From contig JADHNY010000010.1 in NCBI GenBank assembly GCA_016779265.1, forward strand, positions 1-64,000: DNA of 64,000 nt, written 5' to 3'. Below, in pieces: positions 7,825 to 18,133 of the stretch (the stretch's first letter is position 1; the number at the start of each line of letters is the position of its first letter). This DNA comes from Pirellulales bacterium. Lineage in GTDB: Bacteria; Planctomycetota; Planctomycetia; Pirellulales; UBA1268. The position numbers and the translations under genes are program-made. The notes under the pieces are model-generated. The model did no database searches. It was given only the letters and a program-made list of their open reading frames with translations, and was not told where the DNA came from.

Positions 7825-10800
7825 ATGAACAGGTCTTTTCGGTGGTCTTGGGGCGGGCTTTTGCTGGCATTTTGGTGCCTGCTCTGCTGGTGCCTTCGAG
7901 GTGGACAGCTGCACCCCGATGCCACGCTCGGTGGGGCGTCGGTGGCCCAAGGCCAGGGAATTGCCGTGCCGAACGCTGGGCTCGCGGGCGATCTCGATGA
8001 AGAAACCGGGATTTTTCTGCCTTCAGACCGGCTCCGTGAGCGGCAGCTCGATCAGGCTCGGCAGGCGATCGCGGCGGGCGGCTTCAGCGATGCCAGCACC
8101 GTCATCGACGATATTTTGGCTGGTGATGCCGACAGTTTCCTGCGGTCAGAGGATGGTGGAGCGACCTGGTCGAGCGTGAAGGCGGAGGCCGGAGCACTGC
8201 TTGATGCCATGCCTGCAGCCGGCCGTGATGCGTACGAACTGCAGTTTCGTGCCCGCGCGGAGCGGATGCTCGCCGAGGCTTTGGCTGCTGACGACCGTGA
8301 GCAGGTCGTGGCGGTGGCCCGCCGCTGGTTTCACACCCCCTCAGGACAGGCCGCTGCGGTCATGACCGCCTTTGACTGCCTGGCCAACGGGCAGCCGCTC
8401 TCGGCCTTGGCCTGGCTTGATCGCCTGGCGGGGCTGGGAGATGTCGCCGCGTTTGAGCCGTCACTCTCGCTGATGCGGGCGGTCGCTGCCTATGAGGCAG
8501 GGGATCGTGAGGCTGCCGAGGCAGCACTTGCCGAAGCCATGCGGCGTGGCAACGCAGCTTCACTGCAGCTGGGGAATGCCAGTGTTGCGCAGGCTGCAGC
8601 TGCAGGCTCGTCGCTCGGTGTGCTTGATCGGTTCTATGCTGACGCAGCCGGCGACGGGTGGCAGCCGTCTGCGGCGTCGGGGGCGTGGCTGATGGCGGGC
8701 GGATCGCCATCGCGAGCGGTCTCGATTGAGGCGAGCCGTCCGCTGCTGGCGGCACGGTTTCGCGTGCCCCTGACTCGACACCCGGGTGAGTCGCGACTGC
8801 TCGAACGGCAGCGGATTCTCGCTCGGGATCGTCAGCAGCCACTGCTGCCGGCGGGCCAGCCGTTGGTGGTGGGAGACACCATTGTCGTGCGGTCACCGCT
8901 CGGCCTGCTGGGGGTCGACTTCACGACGGGCAAGCGGATCTGGCTGCAGCCAGGAAGGTTTGAAGATGACACCGGCTTGGTCGGGATGGCGGAGCAAGCC
9001 GACGTCGATAGCGGGCAACAGTCGGTGGCGCGTGGCTTTGAAGATCTCACCACCGGCACCCTCAGCAGCGACGGACGGCTGGTGTTTGCGGTGGAGAGCC
9101 CGTCGGCGTCGGCAGCATCGTTTGAGCAGCAGCGGATTGTCCGCCCATTTGGGGGCAGCAGCCGGGAGTTTTCAGGGAATGTGCTCTCCGCCTATGTGGC
9201 GAGTGACAAAGGGCGGCTCGCCTGGCGGCTGCCGAGTGAGCCTGCTGATAGTGATGCTGATGCGAACAGCCGGCAGACGCCCGGGATCGGAGGCTTTCCA
9301 CCGGAGGCCGGCAGCCCGTGGTATCTCGGACCGCCACTCCCTGTAGGCAGTGAACTCTTCGTCTTGGTGGAAGAACTTGGCGAGATTCGGGTCGATGTGC
9401 TCGATGCAGCCTCTGGCAGCGTGCAATGGAGCCAGCCTCTCGCCGAACTCGATGAAGCCCGACGGATCGAGCAGCCTGGAAGCCGCAGCCGACGGCTCGC
9501 AGGGCTCTCGCCCTCGCTCGACGACGGAGTGTTGGTCTGCCCGACCGGCGCCGGTGGTGTGGTGGGCATCGATGTCGCGACACGCACGCTCCTGTGGGCC
9601 TACCGCTATCAGGCGAAGGAACAGGCGAATGTTGTGCGGCTGCCGAACGGAATGATCATCCGCCGCAACGTCCGTGGGGTGACCGAGGTGGCACAAGGTG
9701 ATCAGTCGGTTGTGCCTGACGCCACGCCCGTGATGGCGGATGGCCGGGTGTTTCTCCTGCCGGCGGAGTCGGACGAACTGCACTGCCTGGAGACACGCAC
9801 CGGTAAGCTGATCTGGAAAACCCCACGCCGCGATGGACTGATACTCGCCGGCATTGAAGGAGAGCAGCTCGTGCTCGTCGGTAGCGAGACGGTTGCAGCG
9901 CACCGTGTTGCCGATGGGAGCCTCGCCTGGCCGGAGCGGTTTTCACTTAAGACGGTTCGCACTGGAACGATGCCGTCGGGCCGTGGTGTGCTCAGTGAAG
10001 GGCGGCTGCTGCTGCCCGTCGACGCCCCCGCAGTGCTCGATATCTCGCTTCAGGATGGCAGCCTGACGGCCATCTCCAGCGGTCGTGATGCCATCCCCGG
10101 GAATCTCGTGGCCTACCGCGGTGAGATCCTTTCGCAGTCGATCGATTCACTCGACGTCTTCTATCAGGCCGGGCCGCTGGAGCAGATGCTCCAGGCGGAA
10201 AGCGACGCACCGCCTGACGGTGAGCGAGGACTCCGCGGTGGCCTCGTTGGCTACTGGATGGGCCAGCTCTTGATCGATGCAGGGCAGCCCCGGCAGGGAG
10301 CGGATCTGGTGGTGGCCGCCGCAGCGGAAGATCCCGGCCGCGTCACACCAGGTATGGTCGCCGTTGCGATGCTGCAGGCGATGCGGCAGGACTTCGCAGC
10401 CACTGCGGCCCTGTTCCCAGCAGCATTGGAGGCATGCCCAGACAAGGCGATTGCCGCGGAACTGCTGCGTGTTGGGATCGATGGGTTTCTCGCGATGCAG
10501 CAGCCCCAGCAGGCCTGGCGTGTGTGGCAGCAGGCCGCCGTGCGATGCCTGGCTGGAGAAACCGTGGCACTCGGTGACGATGCCGAGGCAGGCCCGGTTG
10601 CGGATGGCAGCGATCTGTTGCTCGCGTCAACGCCGCCGCGATGGCTTGGTGGTCGGCTTGAGGCAATCCTCAGGCAAGTCGACACGGCAGAAGACGGCGT
10701 CGCTGAGGAACTCAGCGGAGCTGTGCAGGCCTTTGTCGACACGCAGGCCCGGCAGGCTCAGGCGGAAGGCTATCGGCAGATGGAGACCCTGGCCGATCTG

Positions 10801-12642
10801 GTGGCCGCCCATCCGTCTGCAACAACCGTCCGCGAGCAGCTGGTGGAGATGCTCGCCAATCCTGCGCCAGGCCAGGAGGCAGTATCGATCGGTGCCCAGA
10901 AAGACCGGCTGCTCCAGCTCGAGCTGACACGGCTGCTGCTGACCGATCGCGAGCCTGCCTCAGGGGGCCGGCCGATCGATGACCCCGCCTGGCCAGTTGG
11001 TCGTGTGGCGGTGAAGTCGTACGCCCAGCAGGGCAGGCGGGCGCAGAGTCCACCGCTGGCGAGTCTGCCGGTGGTCGGGCATCCGGGAATCCCCTTTCCT
11101 GACGGTCTACGACTGACGCTCGACCGTCGGCAGCCGGGCATGCTGCTGCATGATGGTTTTGGTCGGCAGCTTGGCGGACCACTTTCCTACGACGGCTCCA
11201 GTCAAACACGGCGGTTTGGGATTCAGGCGGTGATGATCCCGGGCGCCGCGGTGCAGCCAACGATGGTCGGACGGCTGCTGCTCGTCACATCAGCGAACGG
11301 CACGGCGGCCTTTGAGCTCGACCTTCCGGAAAGCGATGACGCGGATGTGGCCACACTGCAGCACAGGCGGCTATGGATTTCCAGCGATGGTCAGGCCACT
11401 TCCACACTGACGCCTCAGGTGATGGGGAATGCAGCGGATGGCTGGCTGCCGTTGCTTCGTGGCAGCATTCCCTTAGGCACCGCGATCAGCGAGCCGCGTG
11501 GAGTAGGCCGTGACGCCGCTCCCAAGCTCCGCAGCATCTCGCTGGTGCCCAACGGAGCTGCCGTGCTGCAAGGCCGCACGCTCTCACTCCGCGAGCCGGT
11601 GACCGGACGGGTGCTCTGGTCACGGAGCATGCTGCCAGCAGCGGCGGAGGTGCTCCTCGACACCGAGTGTGTCTGCGTATGTGCCGCCGGTGGCGGGGAA
11701 GCGACGGTCTACTCGATGCAGGATGGTCGACGCGTGGGAGCGTGTCAGCTGCCGCCGGTGACCGACTGGCTCTCCTCTTGCGGGCGGCTGGTGCTCTCGG
11801 TGAGCCGCATGCGTGGCAATGGCTTTGGGGCCGGTTCTGTCGAACTGCTGCTGCATGATCCCCTCTCCGAAGACACGGTTCGCTTCGGGCCATTCTCAGC
11901 GGAATCCCGGGCTGTGGCAGCAGGCCCGGGCAAGGTGGCGTTGCTCGACCCGGAGGGGCATCTGACGGTGATCGATCTTCTCACCGGGACCGCAGACTTT
12001 GAGGCAACCTTGGAGGGGATGCCACCTGGCTTTGACCAGCTGGCTTTGATGCCCTGGCGTGACCGGTTGCTGGTGGTGGCGAGTCGTCCGGAGACGTCTG
12101 AGGAGAGTCAACGGCACCTCCAGCTGGGGGCAATCACGGGGGTTCGCACCGCCGGTCTATGGGATGCGGGGCAGCAGCTGGCACCCCTCGTGACCGGTGC
12201 GGTGTGGGCTGTGGATCGGCAAGACGGGGAGGCACTCTGGTCGGTGCCGGCAACGCTGCTACGGCATGGCTTTGATGCGGAGCAGCCTGCCGACCTTCCT
12301 GTGCTTGTGTTTGCGCGGAGGATCAAGCCTGCGGGATCGAGCAGGCAGCCTCAGCTGAGCCTGTTGTGTCTCGACAAGCGGACGGGAAACGAGGTGTTTC
12401 TTGATGACAGGATTGAAACGGATCAGCACCTCTTCTACGGCTGTGAGATCGTGGCGTCTCCAGGTGATCATGCGGTCACGCTAACGCATGGCGGTCGCGA
12501 CATCACCCTCACCTTCACCGGCGAGACGTTGAGTCCACGGCCGCCATATCAGGGGCTGACACGGCTTCCCAGTCCGCCGAGCCTTTCGGATAAAATTGAG
12601 CAGTGGTTTGAGCAGGCTCTGGAGGCTCTGCCGCTTCCCTGA
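7825..12642 (+). CDS. Giant secreted PQQ-type beta-propeller protein
   Basis: A 1605-residue protein with an N-terminal signal peptide (basic MNRSFRW, then a Leu/Trp/Cys-rich core). Residues about 70-290 are Ala-rich helical repeats of TPR character. They are followed by a propeller whose blades end in the recurring G-x3-W pattern (for example GKRIWLQ, GKLIWKT, GSLAWPE). A middle helical region (about 790-1030) separates a second propeller with GRVLWSR and GEALWSV blades. PQQ-like repeats of this kind are found in BamB and in planctomycete surface proteins and need not bind PQQ. Probably a periplasmic scaffold or binding protein; no catalytic site is visible. No ribosome site precedes the start. 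It ends 69 bp before the next co-directional gene. Confidence 0.8.
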   Translation: MNRSFRWSWGGLLLAFWCLLCWCLRGGQLHPDATLGGASVAQGQGIAVPNAGLAGDLDEETGIFLPSDRLRERQLDQARQAIAAGGFSDASTVIDDILAGDADSFLRSEDGGATWSSVKAEAGALLDAMPAAGRDAYELQFRARAERMLAEALAADDREQVVAVARRWFHTPSGQAAAVMTAFDCLANGQPLSALAWLDRLAGLGDVAAFEPSLSLMRAVAAYEAGDREAAEAALAEAMRRGNAASLQLGNASVAQAAAAGSSLGVLDRFYADAAGDGWQPSAASGAWLMAGGSPSRAVSIEASRPLLAARFRVPLTRHPGESRLLERQRILARDRQQPLLPAGQPLVVGDTIVVRSPLGLLGVDFTTGKRIWLQPGRFEDDTGLVGMAEQADVDSGQQSVARGFEDLTTGTLSSDGRLVFAVESPSASAASFEQQRIVRPFGGSSREFSGNVLSAYVASDKGRLAWRLPSEPADSDADANSRQTPGIGGFPPEAGSPWYLGPPLPVGSELFVLVEELGEIRVDVLDAASGSVQWSQPLAELDEARRIEQPGSRSRRLAGLSPSLDDGVLVCPTGAGGVVGIDVATRTLLWAYRYQAKEQANVVRLPNGMIIRRNVRGVTEVAQGDQSVVPDATPVMADGRVFLLPAESDELHCLETRTGKLIWKTPRRDGLILAGIEGEQLVLVGSETVAAHRVADGSLAWPERFSLKTVRTGTMPSGRGVLSEGRLLLPVDAPAVLDISLQDGSLTAISSGRDAIPGNLVAYRGEILSQSIDSLDVFYQAGPLEQMLQAESDAPPDGERGLRGGLVGYWMGQLLIDAGQPRQGADLVVAAAAEDPGRVTPGMVAVAMLQAMRQDFAATAALFPAALEACPDKAIAAELLRVGIDGFLAMQQPQQAWRVWQQAAVRCLAGETVALGDDAEAGPVADGSDLLLASTPPRWLGGRLEAILRQVDTAEDGVAEELSGAVQAFVDTQARQAQAEGYRQMETLADLVAAHPSATTVREQLVEMLANPAPGQEAVSIGAQKDRLLQLELTRLLLTDREPASGGRPIDDPAWPVGRVAVKSYAQQGRRAQSPPLASLPVVGHPGIPFPDGLRLTLDRRQPGMLLHDGFGRQLGGPLSYDGSSQTRRFGIQAVMIPGAAVQPTMVGRLLLVTSANGTAAFELDLPESDDADVATLQHRRLWISSDGQATSTLTPQVMGNAADGWLPLLRGSIPLGTAISEPRGVGRDAAPKLRSISLVPNGAAVLQGRTLSLREPVTGRVLWSRSMLPAAAEVLLDTECVCVCAAGGGEATVYSMQDGRRVGACQLPPVTDWLSSCGRLVLSVSRMRGNGFGAGSVELLLHDPLSEDTVRFGPFSAESRAVAAGPGKVALLDPEGHLTVIDLLTGTADFEATLEGMPPGFDQLALMPWRDRLLVVASRPETSEESQRHLQLGAITGVRTAGLWDAGQQLAPLVTGAVWAVDRQDGEALWSVPATLLRHGFDAEQPADLPVLVFARRIKPAGSSRQPQLSLLCLDKRTGNEVFLDDRIETDQHLFYGCEIVASPGDHAVTLTHGGRDITLTFTGETLSPRPPYQGLTRLPSPPSLSDKIEQWFEQALEALPLP

Positions 12643-12711
12643 GAAACTTCTCCGGGATGTTCTGGGTTGAAGGGGGTGGAGACTCTGCCACCAACCACGT
12701 CAGGAGTTTGC

Positions 12712-13782
12712 ATGCGTCGTCCATTGTTGTGCCTTGCAGACCTGCGGAAGCGGGTGTGTCTTGTGGCTGCCGGAGTGATGCTCCTGGCCGGATTCGTGCA
12801 TCCCGCGACGCGTGTGGTCGCTGCGGAGAATGACCGGGCAGAAGATGTGGTTCGGCAAGGGCTCGACTGGCTCGCCGCCACGCAGTCACGACGGGGCAGC
12901 TGGTCGGCCAACGAGTCGCGGTATCCCACTGCGATGACCGCCTTGGCGGGCACCGCCTTGCTGATGGAAGGCTCGACGACCACGCAGGGACGCTACGCAG
13001 ATGCGATTCGCCAGGCAGTCGACTATCTCGTCAGCCGTTCTCGGCCCAATGGACTGATTGGAGATCCCACAGGCGACGACCGCTACACCTACGGCCATGG
13101 CTTCTCGATGCTGTTCCTCTCGCAGGTGCTCGGAGAGGAAGAAGATGCCCGGCGTCGTGACGAACTGGTGCGGGTGCTGGAGAAGGCGGTGGAGTTTTCC
13201 GGCCGGGCTCAGACCGAGGCCGGTGGCTGGGGCTATGTCAGTGCCAAAGATGGCAACGGCTTTGACGAAGGATCGACCACGATCACGCAGGTACAGGGCC
13301 TCCGTGGCTGTCGAAATGCGGGCATTCCGGTGCCTCGCGAGGTGATTGAAAAGGCAATCGGCTATATCCATGCCTGCACCAACCCTGATGGTGGTGTGCA
13401 GTACAGCTCCAAAGGTGGCGGCGGCCGACCTGCGATCACAGCGGCGGCCATCGCCTGCCTGTTTAACGCCGGAGAGTATGACGACACGCATGTGCCGCGG
13501 ATGATGCAGTACGCGGAGAAGCACCTAGGCAACATTGCCAATAATGGCTTTGGGCACTGGCACTATGCCCACTTCTACTACGCCCAGGTGATGTATCGCG
13601 AGGGGGGGGAGAAGTGGTCCAACTACATCGCTCAGATTGAGAAGCGACTCGCGAGCGAGGCCCGCAAAGAAGGGGCGGGACTGTCGTGGCCGCAGGGCTA
13701 CATCGGTCCGGTCTACACCACGTCGACCAACCTTGTGATCCTGCAGCTCGACCGCGGGCTGCTTCCGATTTACCAGCGATAG
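12712..13782 (+). CDS. Secreted prenyltransferase/squalene-oxidase-repeat (alpha/alpha toroid) protein
   Basis: A 356-residue protein starting at ATG 12712 behind AGGAG; the longer frame from 12667 has no support. A hydrophobic signal segment (about residues 14-33) precedes toroid repeats with glycine/aromatic motifs (RRGSWSANE, GGWGYVSAKDGNGFDEG, NPDGGVQYSS, GLSWPQGY), characteristic of the squalene-cyclase/prenyltransferase repeat fold. The cyclase DxDD acid motif is not present. It is therefore a structural relative, not a hopene cyclase. Many planctomycetes carry such a gene next to a moxR operon, as here (136 bp upstream of moxR), so a role with that operon is possible. Confidence 0.8.
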   Translation: MRRPLLCLADLRKRVCLVAAGVMLLAGFVHPATRVVAAENDRAEDVVRQGLDWLAATQSRRGSWSANESRYPTAMTALAGTALLMEGSTTTQGRYADAIRQAVDYLVSRSRPNGLIGDPTGDDRYTYGHGFSMLFLSQVLGEEEDARRRDELVRVLEKAVEFSGRAQTEAGGWGYVSAKDGNGFDEGSTTITQVQGLRGCRNAGIPVPREVIEKAIGYIHACTNPDGGVQYSSKGGGGRPAITAAAIACLFNAGEYDDTHVPRMMQYAEKHLGNIANNGFGHWHYAHFYYAQVMYREGGEKWSNYIAQIEKRLASEARKEGAGLSWPQGYIGPVYTTSTNLVILQLDRGLLPIYQR

Positions 13783-13917
13783 GCCCCGCTTTCTCCCTTC
13801 GCCACACCTCCGACGACAGGCTCTGCTGGCACACCGCCGGCGATCGGAATAAGGTGGCGACAAATAGAACCGCTCGTCAGCTGCGTACGGCGATCGTTTT
13901 CCTCAAAGGACACCCTC

Positions 13918-14961
<1,044 letters not shown>

Positions 14962-15875
14962 GGCGATTGCTCGCATCGCTCGCCTGGAACTGCGGGCGCG
15001 GGTTGTTGTTGAAGGCGTGCTCTCCGGACTGCACAAGAGCCCCTACAAGGGGCAGAGCGTGGAGTTCTTGCAGCATCGTGAATACACCAAGGGCGACGAC
15101 CTGCGACGGGTCGACTGGAAGGTGTGGGCGCGGCAGGACCGCTACTACGTCAAAGAGTTCGAGGAAGAGACCAACCTGCGGCTGTTTCTGGTGGTGGATG
15201 CCTCGCGGAGTATGAACTACTCGCATGGCACATCAGCCAAGCCGGCCCTCTCGAAGTTTGACTACGCCGCCACGATGGCCGCGAGCTTGGCCTGGCTCGC
15301 CCTGTCGCATGGCGATGCTGTTGGCTGCACCACCTTTGATAGCACGGTGCGGGCAAGCCTGCCGCCGCGAACGCGTCGCACCCAGCTGCAGGGTGTGATT
15401 GAGATGCTGGAGGCGGAGCGGTCAGACCAGCCAACCGCCTTCCTGCCAGTGCTCAGGCAGCTGGCGGAGACCATGCCCAAGCGAGGGCTTGTGGTGCTGA
15501 TCTCCGACCTGCTCGGAGACCAGTCGGCCGGGGGAGATCCTGGTGGCGTGGAGAACATCCTCAAGGGCCTGACGATGCTTCGACGCCGCGGCCACGACGT
15601 GGCGGTGCTGCATGTGATGGACTCTGACGAGCTTGACTTCCCGTTTGATGGCCCGACCCGCTTTGAAGGGCTGGAGCTGCCGCAGCACATCGCCTGCAAC
15701 CCGCGGGCGCTACGCGAAGGCTACCTGCAGGCTGTGGAAGAGTATCTCGCCGCGGTGCGTCGTGGCTGTGCAGGCATGCGTTGTGACTACAGCCTCGTGC
15801 GGACAGACCAGCCTGTTGATGCGGCCCTGATTCGTTTCCTCTCACAGCGAGCCTCGATGGCCGTTTGAGCTCGCG

Positions 15876-18110
15876 ATGCCAACCTTTGATTTTCCATCGG
15901 TGTTGTGGTGGGGGCTGCCAGTTGCGGCGGCACCGCTGCTGATCCATCTGATCAACCTGCTGCGGCATCGCACCGTCGACTGGTCGGCGATGGAGTTTCT
16001 CCTGGCCAGCCAGCGGAAATACCGCACCCGCGTGCTGCTCAAGCAGCTGCTGCTGATGGCGATGCGGGTGGCCGCGATCGCTGGGATCGCGATGGCCTTG
16101 GCTCAGCCACGGTGGCGGTCGGCGCTGGCCGGGTTTCTCGGTGGTGAGCAGACGACACACATCCTGCTGCTCGATGACAGCTACTCGATGTCGGAAGAGA
16201 CGGTCGAGGAGTCCTGCTTTGACCGGAGCCAGGAGGTGGCTCTGCGGCTTCTCGATGAGTTTGCCGCCGCGGGCAGTGGACAGTCGTTGGCCGTGGGACG
16301 GTTCTCACGCCTGGCGCAGTCAGCGGCCGATGGCTTCGACTTTGTGCCACAGCCGCTCACGCCGGAGATTGCCGCCGAGGCTCAACGGCTGATTGAGTCG
16401 GCCCAGCCGTCGCAGTCCGCCGCAGGCCCTCGCGAAGCGATCGCCGCAGCTGCCGAGTTTGCCACGGCAGGCGATGGCACGAAGACAGCAGTCTGGGTGC
16501 TGAGCGACTTCCGTGATCGCAACTGGCGAGCCGCCGATGAGACTGCCAGCCTGCTGAGGCAGATCGCTGATGCCGGTGGGGAGATTCGCTTCATCGACTG
16601 CTCACCGCGGCCAACTGCAACGCCTCGGCCCAACTTCTCCGTGGAGTCAATCAGCCTAAACGGCGGCGTGCCGGCCGCAGGCGTTGTCTTGCCACTGGAA
16701 GTGACGGTCCGAAATCACAGCAGCATGCCGAGTGGTGAACTGCAGCTTGATCTGCGGGAAGACGGAGTGCCCCGGCCTGGCCTGCGGTTTGATTCGATCC
16801 CGGCCGGTGCAGCGGCAAGCCAGCGGTTTGATGTACGGTTTCCAGAGACGGGTGAGCATGCCCTGCAGGCGTCACTCTCGACCGATGTGGTTATCGTTGA
16901 CAACACACGATCAGCGGTCGTCTCGATCGCGGAGTCACGGGAAGTGCTGCTTGTCGATGGAGCCACCGTGCCAGGGGAACGCGGGGGAGATGCCTTCTAT
17001 CTCGCTTCGGCCTTGGCCCCGGGTGGTGGTGCCCCAACGGGGCTCGCGATCCAGATCGATTCGCAGCGGGCGCTGACGCGAGAATCGCTCGATCGCTACG
17101 ACACGATCTGGATGCTCGATGTGCCCTCGCTCGATCCGCCTGAGGTGGAGGCGTTGGAGGCGTATGTGCAGGCTGGCGGTGGTGTCTGCTTCTTTGTGGG
17201 ACCACGAACGCTGATCGAGAGCACCAACACACGGCTCTATCGCGACGGGCAAGGGCTCTTTCCGGTGCCGCTCGCTGGCGACGTGGAACTGCTTGCGGAG
17301 GTAACCAGCCGCGGCGGTGATCGTGTCGCTGATGTTGTCGTCGAAGACCATCCTGCTGTGGCGGTGCTCAGCGGACGCCGTAATCCTCTGGTGGCTTCAG
17401 TCCGCGTCGATCGACTGATGGCCGTCGACCGCAGCTTTGAGCCAGCCGAAGGAAGTGGGCTGCGACGTCTTCTGTCGTTGCGGACCGGAGCTCCCCTGCT
17501 GCTGGAACAGCCTTTTGGTGAGGGGCTGGTGGCCGTGGCCCTGACCACCGCCGCGCCTGAGTGGAACAACTGGGCTCGCGGGAATCCCAGCTGGGTGGTG
17601 GTGATGCTCGAACTGGAGTCGCACCTTGCCCAAGGCCGCCGTGCTGCTGCATCGGCGACGGTGGGCGACCCGATTGAAATCGTGCTGCAGGAGGGGCTCG
17701 ATGAACCCCAGGTCGATTTCGTGGTGCCGCCCGATGACAGCGTGATCCACCTGGAGGCCGAACGCGGCAGCGAAGGTCGGCTTGCAGCCACCCTTCGCGA
17801 GACCGGTGTGGCAGGACTCTACGCAGCCCGCTGGCGGCAGCAGGATGGTGTGGAACAGAGCCGGGTCATCGCGGTCAACGTCGATCCTGCAGAAGGAGAG
17901 CTGGCCACCGTGACCCAAGACCAGCTCGACCGTGTGCTCGCGGGCGTGCCCTACACGATCGAACGGGCAGAATCGATGCAGGAGGACCGTGAGAACCTGG
18001 CCGGAGCCTCGCTGACCACGCCGCTGCTTTACCTCCTGGTGATTCTGTTGCTGCTGGAACAGGTGGTGTCGTATTCCGCCAGCTACCATCCCGTCTCGAG
18101 GAAACGCTAG
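15876..18110 (+). CDS. BatA-like membrane VWA protein with glutamine-amidotransferase-like domain
   Basis: A 744-residue protein opening with the aerotolerance-regulator (BatA) N-terminal domain: a hydrophobic FPSVLWWGLPVAAAPLLIHL segment, LLRHRTVDWSAMEFLL and a second membrane segment near residues 57-76. A VWA domain follows with MIDAS D100-x-S102-x-S104 and a later SDFRD. A middle beta domain of CARDB/Ig type and a Rossmann-like class I amidotransferase-type region (about 360-500, lacking an obvious nucleophile Cys) lead to a C-terminal membrane segment. The VWA domain therefore faces the outside, tethered at both ends. It is the expected membrane partner of MoxR/DUF58. Confidence 0.88.
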   Translation: MPTFDFPSVLWWGLPVAAAPLLIHLINLLRHRTVDWSAMEFLLASQRKYRTRVLLKQLLLMAMRVAAIAGIAMALAQPRWRSALAGFLGGEQTTHILLLDDSYSMSEETVEESCFDRSQEVALRLLDEFAAAGSGQSLAVGRFSRLAQSAADGFDFVPQPLTPEIAAEAQRLIESAQPSQSAAGPREAIAAAAEFATAGDGTKTAVWVLSDFRDRNWRAADETASLLRQIADAGGEIRFIDCSPRPTATPRPNFSVESISLNGGVPAAGVVLPLEVTVRNHSSMPSGELQLDLREDGVPRPGLRFDSIPAGAAASQRFDVRFPETGEHALQASLSTDVVIVDNTRSAVVSIAESREVLLVDGATVPGERGGDAFYLASALAPGGGAPTGLAIQIDSQRALTRESLDRYDTIWMLDVPSLDPPEVEALEAYVQAGGGVCFFVGPRTLIESTNTRLYRDGQGLFPVPLAGDVELLAEVTSRGGDRVADVVVEDHPAVAVLSGRRNPLVASVRVDRLMAVDRSFEPAEGSGLRRLLSLRTGAPLLLEQPFGEGLVAVALTTAAPEWNNWARGNPSWVVVMLELESHLAQGRRAAASATVGDPIEIVLQEGLDEPQVDFVVPPDDSVIHLEAERGSEGRLAATLRETGVAGLYAARWRQQDGVEQSRVIAVNVDPAEGELATVTQDQLDRVLAGVPYTIERAESMQEDRENLAGASLTTPLLYLLVILLLLEQVVSYSASYHPVSRKR

Positions 18111-18133
18111 GCGACCGCCGCGACTCTGTAGCC

